From IMG/VR virus record IMGVR_UViG_3300021960_000148, positions 1 to 44,762 of that record: a DNA stretch of 44,762 nucleotides, one strand, 5' to 3'. Position 1 is the stretch's first letter, and the number at the start of each line of letters is the position of its first letter. A program made the translations under genes and the position numbers. Shown here piece by piece: positions 32,220 to 41,591 of the stretch. The notes beneath the pieces are model-generated. The model saw nothing but the letters and a program-made list of their open reading frames with translations, did no database searches and was not told where the DNA came from. Source of the stretch: a virus.

Positions 32220-34811
32220 ATGACCGCAATTAATTTTACAAATTCACCTTCTAACGGAGATACTACTACAGTAGCAGGAGTAACGTATACTTATAATTCT
32301 ACCACTAGCAGGTGGGAAATTACTAGTGGTAGCGGCGGAGGTGGTAGTGCTATAGAAGTAGGAATTACCGCACCCTCTACACCTGCTGCGGGGCAGCTAT
32401 GGTGGGATTCAAGCGAGTTCACTCCTTATATCTATTATACAGATACTGACAGCTCGCAGTGGGTTGAATTTTCTCCTGGAGCAGGTGGTGGAGGTGGTAG
32501 TGCTATAGAAGTAGGAACTACCGCACCATCTACACCTGCTGCAGGTCAACTGTGGTGGGACTCAAGTGATTTCACTCCTTATATATACTATACAGATAGT
32601 ACTGGTTCCCAATGGGTTGAATTTTCACCTGGAGATACTGGCAGCGGAGGTGCAGCCGTAGAAGTGGGTACAGCAGCTCCTGGAAGCCCTTCAGCAGGTC
32701 AATTATGGTGGGACTCAAGTGATTTTACTCCTTATGTATACTATAACGATGGCACCAGTTCACAATGGGTTGAATTTGTAGCAACTTCTCAAACCTCAGG
32801 ATCCGCAGCTACATTGACTACTGCTAGAAATATAGGCGGAGTGTCTTTTGATGGGTCCGCTGATATTATACCCAATATAGTAACGGATACCACGCCTCAG
32901 TTAGGGGGCCCTTTGGATGTTAATGGTCAGGATATTGTAACTATAAGTAATGGAGATATAGATTTAGATCCAAATGGCTCAGGTGTTGTAGTGTTTAAAG
33001 GAAATGCGACGAAAGGTTCTGGACAATTTAAGCTTAACTGCGAAAATAATTCACATGGTATAACTATAAAAGGACCTCCTCATAGTGCTGGTGCAAGTTA
33101 TACTCTAACTTTGCCAGATGACGATGGTACTGCGGATCAAGTTCTAAAAACAGATGGATCAGGTGCTTTAAGTTGGGGAGATCAGGGAGGAGTAGCAACT
33201 TATGCAACTATAGCTCTTCTAGTTGCTGCTACGGGAATGACTACCTCGGACTTGGCATTTGTAACTGCAAATAATAATCTTTATCTATATACAGGTACAG
33301 GTTGGTTTAAAGTAGCTACTGTGGAAAATAACTCTCCTACTGCTATTACTGGAGTAGGGGCTACTACTAGTTTGGCGGACGACGGGACTGCTACAGTTAT
33401 TACAGCAGTCTCTACAGACCCAGAAGGTTTTCCACTTACATGGTCTTATTCTGTCACTACGGGTTCTTTGACCAATGGAGGAGGGGCGACTGCTACAGTC
33501 TCTCAGGCTGATAACGTATTTACTATTACTCCTACAACTACTGAAGCATACGCGGGGTCTTTTTCTATTACTTTTAGTGCTACTGATGGAACTAATGCTG
33601 TTACCGCGATAAGTGCTTTTACATTACAATTTAATTATGATTGGGCTAATACCTCTCAGCAACAAAGAATAATAGCATCAGATGGCGCCCAAAACTGGGG
33701 TTTTGGTAATGCAGTAAGCATAGACGGTGAGACACTTGTTGTAAGTGCCTACGGCTCAACAGTCAGCTACCAAGCTAGTTCGGGTTCCGCGTATGTCTGG
33801 ACTCGTTCTGGCACTACTTGGACTCAGCAACAAAAATTAACAGCAGGCGATTATGCGGCTGGCGACTGGTTCGGAACATCAATAGATATGGAAGGAGATA
33901 CAATAATAGTAGGAGCACCCGAGGAAGACGCTGCAGCAGATCGTGCGGGTGCAGCATATATTTTTACTCGTTCCGGTACTACATGGTCTCAACAAGCCAA
34001 AATAACAGCATCAGATGCACAGGCTAGTGACCTATTCGGAATAGACGTAGCTATATCTGGAAATACAGTAGTAGTAGGAGCTTATTGGGAGGATACCGGA
34101 GGAAGCGCCGCGGGTGCAGCATATGTCTTTACCCGTTCCGGCACTACTTGGTCTCAACAACAAAAACTACAAGCATCAAACGCAGGGGCCAATGATCAGT
34201 TCGGAGGTGCAGTAGATATAGACGGAGATACAATAGTAGTAGGAGCCATATATGAAGATACAGGATTCACAAATACGGGTACAGCATACGTCTTTACTCG
34301 TTCTGGTACTACTTGGACTCAGCAACAAATGCTACAAGCATCAGATGCAGCGCAATATGACGAACTAGGATGGTCAGTAGCAATATCAGGAGATACAATA
34401 GCAGCAGGTGCCAGGTTTGAAGATACAGCAGACAACAATGCAGGTGCAGCATATATATTTACTCGCTCTGGCACTACATGGTCTCAGCAAGCTAAATTAA
34501 CAGCATCAGATGGGTATGACACTGATTATTTTGGGATAGGTCTGGCATTAGATGGAAATACAGTAGTAGTAGCGGCCTCACATGAAGATACTACTACATC
34601 TGATTCAGGTGCAGCATATGTCTTTACCCGTTCCGGCACTACTTGGTCTCAAGATAAAAAACTAAAAGCATCTAGTCCAAAGCAGGATGGGGCTTTAGGC
34701 GGCTACAACGGCAAGGGCATAGCTCTGGAAGATGATACAATTGTTTGTGGACAGCCAGGCGGCGACAGTACCAACGGCGGTGCGGCTGATATCTTCGTAG
34801 GTCCTTCATAA
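32220..34811 (+). CDS. Fibre-like adhesin with FG-GAP beta-propeller head, copy 1
   Basis: 863 aa; AAGGAGA upstream. Order: anchor (SPSNGDTTTVAGVTYTYNST), three GQLWWDSS modules (about 44-188), a TTARNIGGVSFDGSADI joint, a DLDPNGSGVVVFKG block shared with the 36795 gene, a YLYTGTGWFKVATV joint, an Ig-like domain (about 372-475, DPEGFPLTWSYSVT), then a head from about 480. The head has seven repeats of the type QQQKLTASD..FG..VAI.GDTIVVGA..ED..AAYVFTRSGTTW. They match FG-GAP_2 repeats, and seven units are enough for one closed propeller; the last unit ends without TRSGTTW, as expected for ring closure. It is probably a receptor- or glycan-binding fibre. No enzymatic residues recognised. Confidence 0.8.
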   Translation: MTAINFTNSPSNGDTTTVAGVTYTYNSTTSRWEITSGSGGGGSAIEVGITAPSTPAAGQLWWDSSEFTPYIYYTDTDSSQWVEFSPGAGGGGGSAIEVGTTAPSTPAAGQLWWDSSDFTPYIYYTDSTGSQWVEFSPGDTGSGGAAVEVGTAAPGSPSAGQLWWDSSDFTPYVYYNDGTSSQWVEFVATSQTSGSAATLTTARNIGGVSFDGSADIIPNIVTDTTPQLGGPLDVNGQDIVTISNGDIDLDPNGSGVVVFKGNATKGSGQFKLNCENNSHGITIKGPPHSAGASYTLTLPDDDGTADQVLKTDGSGALSWGDQGGVATYATIALLVAATGMTTSDLAFVTANNNLYLYTGTGWFKVATVENNSPTAITGVGATTSLADDGTATVITAVSTDPEGFPLTWSYSVTTGSLTNGGGATATVSQADNVFTITPTTTEAYAGSFSITFSATDGTNAVTAISAFTLQFNYDWANTSQQQRIIASDGAQNWGFGNAVSIDGETLVVSAYGSTVSYQASSGSAYVWTRSGTTWTQQQKLTAGDYAAGDWFGTSIDMEGDTIIVGAPEEDAAADRAGAAYIFTRSGTTWSQQAKITASDAQASDLFGIDVAISGNTVVVGAYWEDTGGSAAGAAYVFTRSGTTWSQQQKLQASNAGANDQFGGAVDIDGDTIVVGAIYEDTGFTNTGTAYVFTRSGTTWTQQQMLQASDAAQYDELGWSVAISGDTIAAGARFEDTADNNAGAAYIFTRSGTTWSQQAKLTASDGYDTDYFGIGLALDGNTVVVAASHEDTTTSDSGAAYVFTRSGTTWSQDKKLKASSPKQDGALGGYNGKGIALEDDTIVCGQPGGDSTNGGAADIFVGPS

Positions 34812-34816
34812 TAGTT

Positions 34817-34853
34817 TTAAAAACAAGCAAAGGAGTAAAAAATGACAGCAATT
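34817..34853 (+). repeat. Shared fibre-gene leader repeat, copy 1
   Basis: TTAAAAACAAGCAAAGGAGT, then AAAAAATGACAGCAATT, spanning the ribosome site and first codons of the 34842 gene. The same block precedes three other fibre genes, so duplication units included their own translation signal. Confidence 0.9.
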
Positions 34854-36764
34854 AATTTAGCAGACTCTCCCTCTAATGGGGATACGGCCACGGTAAATGG
34901 AGCTACTTATACATATAATTCTAGTAATACTAGGTGGGAAGTTACAGCAGGCGCCGGAAGTAGTTTAACAACAGAACAAGTTCAGGATATTGTAGGAGAC
35001 CAGTTAACTACTAATGGTTCTCACACAGGTATTTCGTTCGCATATGATGATAGTGGAGACGCAGCTATAGACGCTACTATAGGTACTTTGAATCAAAATA
35101 CTACGGGATCTGCCGCTACGTTAACTACTCCTAGAGAGATAAATGGAGTTGCATTTAACGGGTCCGCAGATATAACTATACCCGCAGGAAATACTGTATA
35201 TGCAACTATGGCCCTTCTAGTAGCCGCTACGGGAATGTCTACTGGAGACATGGCATATGTAACTGCAAATAATAATCTTTATCTATATACAGGTAGTGGT
35301 TGGTTTAAAGTAGCCACTGTGGAAAATAACTCCCCTAGTGCTATTACGGGGGTAGGGTCTACTACTACCTTAGCTAGTGACGGTACTGCTACAGTTATTA
35401 CAGCGGTCTCTACAGACCCAGAAGGTTTCCCACTTACATGGTCTTATGCGGTCACTACGGGTTCTTTGACCAATGGAGGAGGAGCAAGTGCCACAGTCTC
35501 TCAGGCTGATAACGTATTTACTATCACTCCTACTACTAATAGTTCTTATGCAGGGACTTTTTCTATTACTTTTAGTGCTACTGATGGAACTAATGCTGTT
35601 ACCGCTGTAAGTGCTTTTACATTAGCATTTACAGTTGATTGGACTAGCACTACCCAACAAACTATATTATTAGCTCCTTCTGGAGATAGAGATGCTGATG
35701 ATAATTTTGGTACCTCTTGTGCGATAGACGGAAATACTGCTATTGTAGGAGCATATGGTGAACAAGCAGCATATGTCTTTACCCGCTCTGGTACTACTTG
35801 GACTCAGCAACAAAAATTAACAGGAGATGATTCAGGAAGTTCTTGGTATGGCTGGTCCTGTCATATAGACGGAGATACTGCCGTAGTAGGAGCGTATCTT
35901 AATGATATAGGATCAGATGTACAACGAGGTGCAGCTTTTGTATATACTCGTTCTGGCACTACATGGTCTTTGCAGCAAAAACTTATTAAAAGCGGTACTA
36001 CTGCTGAATATGATAGATTCGGAGAAGACGTTTATATAGATGGTGATAACATAATTGTAGGAGCTAGAGGTGTTGATAGTTATAAAGGAGCAGCTTATGT
36101 TTTTACTCGTTCAGGCACTACATGGACTCAACAGCAGGAATTACAAGCCTCCGATGCCGCCGCTAATGATTCGGGCGCGATGGCCGTTGCAATATCCGGA
36201 AACTATGCGGTTTATGGAGCCCCTTATGATGATGATACTGCTACTAATACTGGTTCCGCACATGTATGGATTAGATCAGGAACTACATGGACTCATCAGC
36301 AAAAATTAACAGCTTCTGATGCGGCTCAAAACGATAAGTTCGGACTGGAGAGTGTTGATATAGATGGAGACACAATCGTAGTAGGTGCATACAATGAAAA
36401 TGGTAGTGCAGGTTCCGTATATGCTTTTACTCGCTCAGGTACTACATGGTCTCAGCAACAAAAAATAGTAGCGTCTGATTCGACGGGATATGGTTATTTT
36501 GGTTCTAAATGTAGAATAAAAGGAGATTATCTTGTTGTGGGCTCTAATAATCTAAATAGTAGTAGGGGTGCTGTATATTTCTTTACTCGCTCTGGCACCA
36601 CATGGTCTCAGTCTAAAAAAATGATAGATAGTAGTTCTGCTGAGAATGATAATTTAGGGATTTGGGTAGGAATGTCAGGAAATACAGTCATCGCAGGAGC
36701 TAGAGGTGTTGATGATGGGTCTACCAACAATAGCGGAGCGGCCTACGTATTTGTAGGTGGATAA
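34842..36764 (+). CDS. Fibre-like adhesin with FG-GAP beta-propeller head, copy 2
   Basis: 640 aa, lacking the GQLWWDSS modules of copy 1. After the anchor (SPSNGDTATVNGATYTYNSS) come LTTEQVQDIVGDQLTTNGSH and a TTPREINGVAFNGSADITI joint. Then follow YLYTGSGWFKVATV (about 127-167), the Ig-like domain (168-268) and a seven-repeat FG-GAP head (272-640). Loops between strands differ widely from the other copies; for example the first blade is shortened to AIVGAYGEQAAYVFTRSG, and one FG is replaced by GAMAVAISGNY. Conserved stalk with diverged head suggests selection on binding specificity. Expression depends on the upstream fibre transcript plus its own strong AAAGGAGT site. Confidence 0.8.
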   Translation: MTAINLADSPSNGDTATVNGATYTYNSSNTRWEVTAGAGSSLTTEQVQDIVGDQLTTNGSHTGISFAYDDSGDAAIDATIGTLNQNTTGSAATLTTPREINGVAFNGSADITIPAGNTVYATMALLVAATGMSTGDMAYVTANNNLYLYTGSGWFKVATVENNSPSAITGVGSTTTLASDGTATVITAVSTDPEGFPLTWSYAVTTGSLTNGGGASATVSQADNVFTITPTTNSSYAGTFSITFSATDGTNAVTAVSAFTLAFTVDWTSTTQQTILLAPSGDRDADDNFGTSCAIDGNTAIVGAYGEQAAYVFTRSGTTWTQQQKLTGDDSGSSWYGWSCHIDGDTAVVGAYLNDIGSDVQRGAAFVYTRSGTTWSLQQKLIKSGTTAEYDRFGEDVYIDGDNIIVGARGVDSYKGAAYVFTRSGTTWTQQQELQASDAAANDSGAMAVAISGNYAVYGAPYDDDTATNTGSAHVWIRSGTTWTHQQKLTASDAAQNDKFGLESVDIDGDTIVVGAYNENGSAGSVYAFTRSGTTWSQQQKIVASDSTGYGYFGSKCRIKGDYLVVGSNNLNSSRGAVYFFTRSGTTWSQSKKMIDSSSAENDNLGIWVGMSGNTVIAGARGVDDGSTNNSGAAYVFVGG

Positions 36765-36769
36765 AATTA

Positions 36770-36806
36770 TTAAAAACAAGCAAAGGAGTAAAAAATGACA
36801 GCAATT
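36770..36806 (+). repeat. Shared fibre-gene leader repeat, copy 2
   Basis: Same 37-base block as at 34817, apart from one change in the start-region codons, before the S74 fibre gene. Confidence 0.9.
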
Positions 36807-38333
36807 GATTTAACAAATTCACCCTCTAACGGAACTACCGCTACTGTAGATGGTCGTACGTATACTTATAACTCTACTACTAGTAGGTGGGAGCTCGCGA
36901 GCTCTAGTTCTGCCAGCAGTTTATCAACAGAGCAAGTACAAGATATTGTAGGAGCTCAATTAGTTACTAATGGCTCTCATACAGGCATTTCGTTTGCGTA
37001 TGATGATAGTGGAGACGCAGCTATAGATGCTACTGTAGGAACTCTAAATCAAAATACTACAGGATCTGCGGCCACTCTAACTACTCCTAGAAATATAGGT
37101 GGAGTAGCTTTTGATGGCTCCGCTGATATTAATCTACCTGGTGTTAATGCTGCAGGAACTCAAAATACTACAGGATCTGCAACTACTCTAACTACTCCTA
37201 GAAATATAGGTGGAGTAGCTTTTGATGGCTCCGCGGATATTATACCCAATATAGTAACTGATACTACTCCTCAGTTAGGGGGTCCTTTGGATGTTAATGG
37301 TCAGGATATTGTAACTGTAAGTAATGGAGATATAGATTTAGATCCAAATGGTTCCGGTGTTGTAGCATTTAAAGGAAATGCAACCAAGGGTGCGGGTCAA
37401 TTTAAGTTAAACTGTGAAAATAACTCGCATGGAATAACTATTAAGGGACCTCCACATAGTGCTAGTGCTTCTTACACTTTAACATTACCTAACAATGACG
37501 GAGATGCTAATCAAGTTTTGAAAACAGATGGTTCTGGTGTATTAAGTTGGACTACGCCTGCAGCTGCAGGAGCCAGTTCGATTGACGATCTGTCAGATGC
37601 CGTGTATAACTCTACGGCACTTAGTCTTTTTCTTGGAGCAAATGCGGGCGCGGCCGTCACAAATAGTGCCAATGCAAACGTTGCAGTAGGCGTGAATGCA
37701 GGAGATAGTATTACATCTGCTAATATGAATGTACTGTTAGGTTATAACGCAGGTAATGCAATAACTACAGGCTCTAAGAACATTGTAATCGGAGGACAGG
37801 CATATAATACTACTAGTTCTAACGGCAGCCATAATATACTTATAGGCTATAATGCTGAAGCAACCAGTACTTCAACAAATAATGAGATGACAATAGGTAC
37901 TGCGTCAGGGGATGGCTTAATAAATAATGTAAGAATTCCTGGCGTCGATTTTACTATGAATACCACTGCTTTACATTATGGGGCAGAAATTAGAGCAGAC
38001 GGAGACGTAGTAGCTTACTATTCTTCAGATGAGAGACTGAAAGAAAATGTGCAAATAATTTCTAATGCTGTTAGTAAAGTACAACAGATTCGTGGAGTAA
38101 CTTTTGATTGGAAGGATGAATACTTAAAATCTCAAGGTGGAGAAGACGATTATTTTCATAGAAAGCATGATAGTGGTGTAATTGCACAGGACGTTGAAAA
38201 AGTACTACCTGAGTTAGTTGCAGAGCGAAAAGATGGTACAAAAGCAGTAAGATATGAAAAATTGGTCGCTGTATTAATAGAGGCCGTAAAAGAACTTAAA
38301 CAAGAAATAGAAAACCTAAAAGGAGAAAAATAA
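36795..38333 (+). CDS. Tail fibre with head-like repeats and C-terminal S74 self-cleaving chaperone
   Basis: 512 aa. It has the array anchor (SPSNGTTATVDGRTYTYNST) and the TGSAATLTTPRNIGGVAFDG joint twice. It also carries the DLDPNGSGVVAFKG block shared with the 32220 gene. From about residue 275 it has YadA-head-like repeats (LFLGANAGAAV, VAVGVNAGDSI, VLLGYNAGNAI, ILIGYNAEATS). The C-terminus is an S74 intramolecular chaperone: SSDERLKENV at 410-419, with Ser411 and Lys416 matching the Ser/Lys pair of endosialidase chaperones, then GVIAQDVEKVLPELV and a final helix YEKLVAVLIEAVKELKQEIE. By analogy the chaperone trimerises the fibre, then cuts itself off before Ser411. It is the only array member without a propeller. 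Confidence 0.85.
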   Translation: MTAIDLTNSPSNGTTATVDGRTYTYNSTTSRWELASSSSASSLSTEQVQDIVGAQLVTNGSHTGISFAYDDSGDAAIDATVGTLNQNTTGSAATLTTPRNIGGVAFDGSADINLPGVNAAGTQNTTGSATTLTTPRNIGGVAFDGSADIIPNIVTDTTPQLGGPLDVNGQDIVTVSNGDIDLDPNGSGVVAFKGNATKGAGQFKLNCENNSHGITIKGPPHSASASYTLTLPNNDGDANQVLKTDGSGVLSWTTPAAAGASSIDDLSDAVYNSTALSLFLGANAGAAVTNSANANVAVGVNAGDSITSANMNVLLGYNAGNAITTGSKNIVIGGQAYNTTSSNGSHNILIGYNAEATSTSTNNEMTIGTASGDGLINNVRIPGVDFTMNTTALHYGAEIRADGDVVAYYSSDERLKENVQIISNAVSKVQQIRGVTFDWKDEYLKSQGGEDDYFHRKHDSGVIAQDVEKVLPELVAERKDGTKAVRYEKLVAVLIEAVKELKQEIENLKGEK

Positions 38334-38956
38334 TGGCTTTGATATCTTCTGGTCAGCTAAAATTTAGTGAAATACAAACCGAATTTGGCGGAGAAAATCC
38401 TATAGCCTTTTCGGAATACTATGGAGGAGGTACTATTCTTGGTCTGTCTGCAGGAAACAGTGGTAGAGTCATTACTAATATTCCTTTAACGGGTAAAATA
38501 AAAATGTCTAACTTCCATGGGTCGGCAAAAGGAACTGCATCTAGTTCCTCCGCGGATGTAACTATTAGTATCACTGCAGCAGGTAGCACGACGACTACTC
38601 ACGGCTATAGGAATGATGGAACAACTCTTGGAAGTATCGCCAGTGGTAGTGCCACTGCATATGATGGAGCAACTATAAAAGCATTGAGAGCAGTGATGAA
38701 CGTGGACTTAAAACTTAATACCGTAATATCAAGAGGTTTTGTAGTAGTGCTTTCAGGAACTAGAGCCCAAGATTTTTTTACTTCTATAGATGTAGGAAGC
38801 CAGAACCTTACCTCCTCGTTCGGAGTAGGAGGAGGTACGCACACTCAAAGCGGAGGAAATACTACATGGAGTTGGACTCCTTATATTCCCTATAATACAG
38901 GTTTAGCGGCCTGGGTAAGCTCTTCAAACGATAAGGACGTGGATTTTAATGAATAA
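38333..38956 (+). CDS. Virion structural protein of the MALxSSGQI-type family
   Basis: 207 aa, overlapping the previous stop by one base (TAATG), with AAAGGAGA upstream. The N-terminal 60 residues (ISSGQLKFSEIQTEFGGENP, FSEYYGGGT, IPLTGKIKMSNFHGS) match a module common in fibre or baseplate-associated proteins of marine phages. The remainder (residues 65-207) is beta-rich, Ser/Thr/Gly-rich and ends WSWTPYIPYNTGLAAWVSS. I do not recognise that half. It probably associates with the S74 fibre encoded just upstream. Confidence 0.6.
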   Translation: MALISSGQLKFSEIQTEFGGENPIAFSEYYGGGTILGLSAGNSGRVITNIPLTGKIKMSNFHGSAKGTASSSSADVTISITAAGSTTTTHGYRNDGTTLGSIASGSATAYDGATIKALRAVMNVDLKLNTVISRGFVVVLSGTRAQDFFTSIDVGSQNLTSSFGVGGGTHTQSGGNTTWSWTPYIPYNTGLAAWVSSSNDKDVDFNE

Positions 38957-39461
38957 TTATACTATAGATATTATAGACAAAGTTCGTAATGATGATTTTA
39001 ATATTGTATGGGAAGGGTGTAAAGAAGATGCTATGTCCGAAAGTGTTTTTTCTTGGAGTGAATTTAATGCAACCACGGAGGAAGAAAAAAAAGAAACAGC
39101 ACTAACTCTTTTTCGCTCCTTTGCTTCAGATCCCGAAAGAACGGTTCTTAGAGTAGGAGAGGGCGCTAGATGTTTAGCCTTGTGTGCAGGTACTATTCAA
39201 GGAACAAATTTTGAATGGAGTATGTGGCTAGCCGGTTCAGATGCACAAAATAGCAAGGCTTGGATCTATGCGGACGAGTTTCAGCTAATAAGAGCGTTGA
39301 ATAGACAAACTATGGGAACAACTACGGATACTTTTAATATGCTAAAGGGAGATACTGTAGCGAGGAGAAATGTTCAAGGTCTAATTAATGCGAACAAGTT
39401 TTCACTTGTAGAAGAAACTACTAAATCTGATAACGTAATTAGCATAAAAGTAACATTTTAA
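38949..39461 (+). CDS. Hypothetical 170-aa protein in the fibre array
   Basis: It overlaps the end of the preceding gene by eight bases, so it is probably translated by coupling. An alpha-beta, Cys/Trp-containing protein without repeats, unlike its neighbours. N-terminal NYTIDIIDKVRNDDFNIVWE, a central strand pair (CLALCAGTIQGTNFEWSMWL), then AWIYADEFQLIRALNRQ and a C-terminal RRNVQGLINANKFSLVEE. The tail end is reminiscent of the last helix and strand of GNAT proteins, but no acyl-CoA loop is visible. It could be a fibre chaperone, given that small non-repetitive proteins beside fibre genes often are. Function unknown. Confidence 0.5.
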   Translation: MNNYTIDIIDKVRNDDFNIVWEGCKEDAMSESVFSWSEFNATTEEEKKETALTLFRSFASDPERTVLRVGEGARCLALCAGTIQGTNFEWSMWLAGSDAQNSKAWIYADEFQLIRALNRQTMGTTTDTFNMLKGDTVARRNVQGLINANKFSLVEETTKSDNVISIKVTF

Positions 39462-39485
39462 AAAATAAAAATAGTAATTACTTTA

Positions 39486-39522
39486 TTAAAAACAAGCAAA
39501 GGAGTAAAAAATGACAGCAATT
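39486..39522 (+). repeat. Shared fibre-gene leader repeat, copy 3
   Basis: Same block as at 34817, before the 39511 gene. It is preceded by an AT-rich stretch (39462-39485) with no recognisable promoter. Confidence 0.9.
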
Positions 39523-41547
39523 AATTTAACAAATTCACCCTCTAATGGAGACACTGCTACTGTAGGAAGTCTTACATATACTTATAACTCCACTACTAGT
39601 AGGTGGGAACTTGGCAGTCCCAGCGGTAGTGGGGCGCTATCTAATGAACAAGTGCAGGACTTAGCAGGAGCTCAATTAGCTACTAATGGTTCTCACACAG
39701 GTATTTCGTTCGCGTATGATGACAGCGGAGACGGAGCTATAGATGCTACTGTAGGAACTCTAAATCAAAATACTACAGGATCTGCAGCTACTCTAACTAC
39801 TCCTAGAAATATAGGTGGAGTTGCATTTAACGGGTCCGCGGATATTAATCTACCTGGTGTTAATGCTGCAGGAACTCAAAATACCACGGGATCTGCCGTT
39901 ACATTAACGACTCCTAGAGAGATAAATGGAGTTGCATTTAATGGATCTGCAGATATTACGGTACCTGCAGGCGGAGTAACAGTCTATGCAACTATGGCAC
40001 TTTTAGTAGCTGTTACTGGTATGTCTGCAGGAAATATGGCGTTTGTAACTGCGAACAATAATTTGTATATGTATACAGGCAGTGGTTGGTTTAAAGTAGC
40101 TACTGTGGAAAATAATTCTCCTAGTGCTATTACTGGAGTTGCTTCTGCTACTACCTTAGCTAGTGATGGTACTGCTACAGTTATTACAGCGGTCTCTACA
40201 GACCCAGAAGGTTTCCCACTTACATGGTCTTATGCAGTCACTACGGGCTCTTTGACGAATGGAGGAGGAGCGACTGCTACAGTCTCTCAGGCTGATAACG
40301 TATTTACTATCACTCCTACAACTACTGAAGCATATGCGGGAACTTTTTCTATTACTTTTAGTGCTACTGATGGAACTAATGCTGTTACCGCTGCGAGTGC
40401 TTTTACATTAGCATTTGCATATGATTGGACTACTGCTGCTCAACAACAAAAATTAACAGGATCGACCACAACTGGTGATAGTTATGGGTACAACGTACAT
40501 ATAGACGGAGATACAGCTATTGTAGGTGCCCGATTTGAAAACACTGCACAGGGTGCAGCATACATTTATACTCGTTCTGGCACTACATGGTCTCAGCAAC
40601 AAAAGTTAACAGCATCAGATGCACAAAATAGTGATCGATTTGGATGCGACGTAGAAATAGACGGAGATACAGTAGTAATAGGATCCATGCTTGATGACAC
40701 GCAGAGAGGTGCAGCATATGTCTTTACTCGATCTGGTACTACATGGTCTCAGCAACAAAAGTTAGTAGCATCAACTCGAACTGACTACGATCAGTTTGGT
40801 GAAGCTGTAGCTATAAACGGAGATACAATTGTTGTAGGTGCCCTTTTTGAGGATAGTGGAGGAAGCAATTCTGGTACAGCCTATGTCTTTACTCGATCTG
40901 GTACTACATGGTCTCAACAACAAAAGCTAGTAGCATCAGATGCAGCAGCTAATGATCAGTTTGGAAGCAACGTAGCTATAGCCGGGGATACAATTGTTGT
41001 AGGAGCTCTTTATGAAGACGCTGGAGGAAGCAATGCGGGTGCAGCATATGTCTTTACTCGATCTGGTACTACATGGTCTCAGCAACAAAAGCTAGTAGCA
41101 TCAGATGCAGCGGCTGATGACCGGTTTGGAAGCTCATCAAGCATAGATGGAGATACAATCGTTGTGGGTGCAGTTAATGAAAATAGTCAGGCGGGTTCAG
41201 CATATGTCTTTACTCGATCTGGTACTACATGGTCTCAGCAACAAAAAATAGTAGCGTCTGATGCAGGAGCCCATGACTGGTTCGGAATAGACGTTGATAT
41301 AGAAGAGGATACAGTTGTTGTAGGAGCCTACGGTGACGATTCTGGAACTACTCAAAATGGTGAAGGTGCAGCATATATCTTTACTCGTTCTGGCACTACA
41401 TGGACTCAGGATAAAAAAATAGTATCATCAACTAGATCAACCAATGCTTATTTTGGGTACCATGTAGCTCTGCAAGATAATTCAATTATTGTAGGAGCCT
41501 GGGGTGAAACTAGCCAGACTGGTGCAGCATATGTCTTTACCGTATGA
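39511..41547 (+). CDS. Fibre-like adhesin with FG-GAP beta-propeller head, copy 3
   Basis: 678 aa. Anchor (SPSNGDTATVGSLTYTYNST), LSNEQVQDLAGAQLATNGSH, then both joint variants (TTPRNIGGVAFNGSADINL and TTPREINGVAFNGSADITV), YMYTGSGWFKVATV, the Ig-like domain (about 206-305) and seven FG-GAP repeats (310-678). Its blades are the most regular of the four copies: units 3-6 keep QQQK(L/I)VAS with little variation, and units 3 and 4 are close in DNA too. This suggests recent blade duplication or homogenisation. The last unit ends AAYVFTV without the TRSGTTW strand, as expected for a closed ring. Confidence 0.82.
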   Translation: MTAINLTNSPSNGDTATVGSLTYTYNSTTSRWELGSPSGSGALSNEQVQDLAGAQLATNGSHTGISFAYDDSGDGAIDATVGTLNQNTTGSAATLTTPRNIGGVAFNGSADINLPGVNAAGTQNTTGSAVTLTTPREINGVAFNGSADITVPAGGVTVYATMALLVAVTGMSAGNMAFVTANNNLYMYTGSGWFKVATVENNSPSAITGVASATTLASDGTATVITAVSTDPEGFPLTWSYAVTTGSLTNGGGATATVSQADNVFTITPTTTEAYAGTFSITFSATDGTNAVTAASAFTLAFAYDWTTAAQQQKLTGSTTTGDSYGYNVHIDGDTAIVGARFENTAQGAAYIYTRSGTTWSQQQKLTASDAQNSDRFGCDVEIDGDTVVIGSMLDDTQRGAAYVFTRSGTTWSQQQKLVASTRTDYDQFGEAVAINGDTIVVGALFEDSGGSNSGTAYVFTRSGTTWSQQQKLVASDAAANDQFGSNVAIAGDTIVVGALYEDAGGSNAGAAYVFTRSGTTWSQQQKLVASDAAADDRFGSSSSIDGDTIVVGAVNENSQAGSAYVFTRSGTTWSQQQKIVASDAGAHDWFGIDVDIEEDTVVVGAYGDDSGTTQNGEGAAYIFTRSGTTWTQDKKIVSSTRSTNAYFGYHVALQDNSIIVGAWGETSQTGAAYVFTV

Positions 41548-41555
41548 TAATAATT

Positions 41556-41591
41556 TTAAAAGAAGCAAAGGAGTAAAAAATGACAGCAATT
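41556..41591 (+). repeat. Shared fibre-gene leader repeat, copy 4
   Basis: TTAAAAGAAGCAAAGGAGTA variant of the block at 34817, with a small change in the A-rich part, before the last array gene. Confidence 0.87.
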
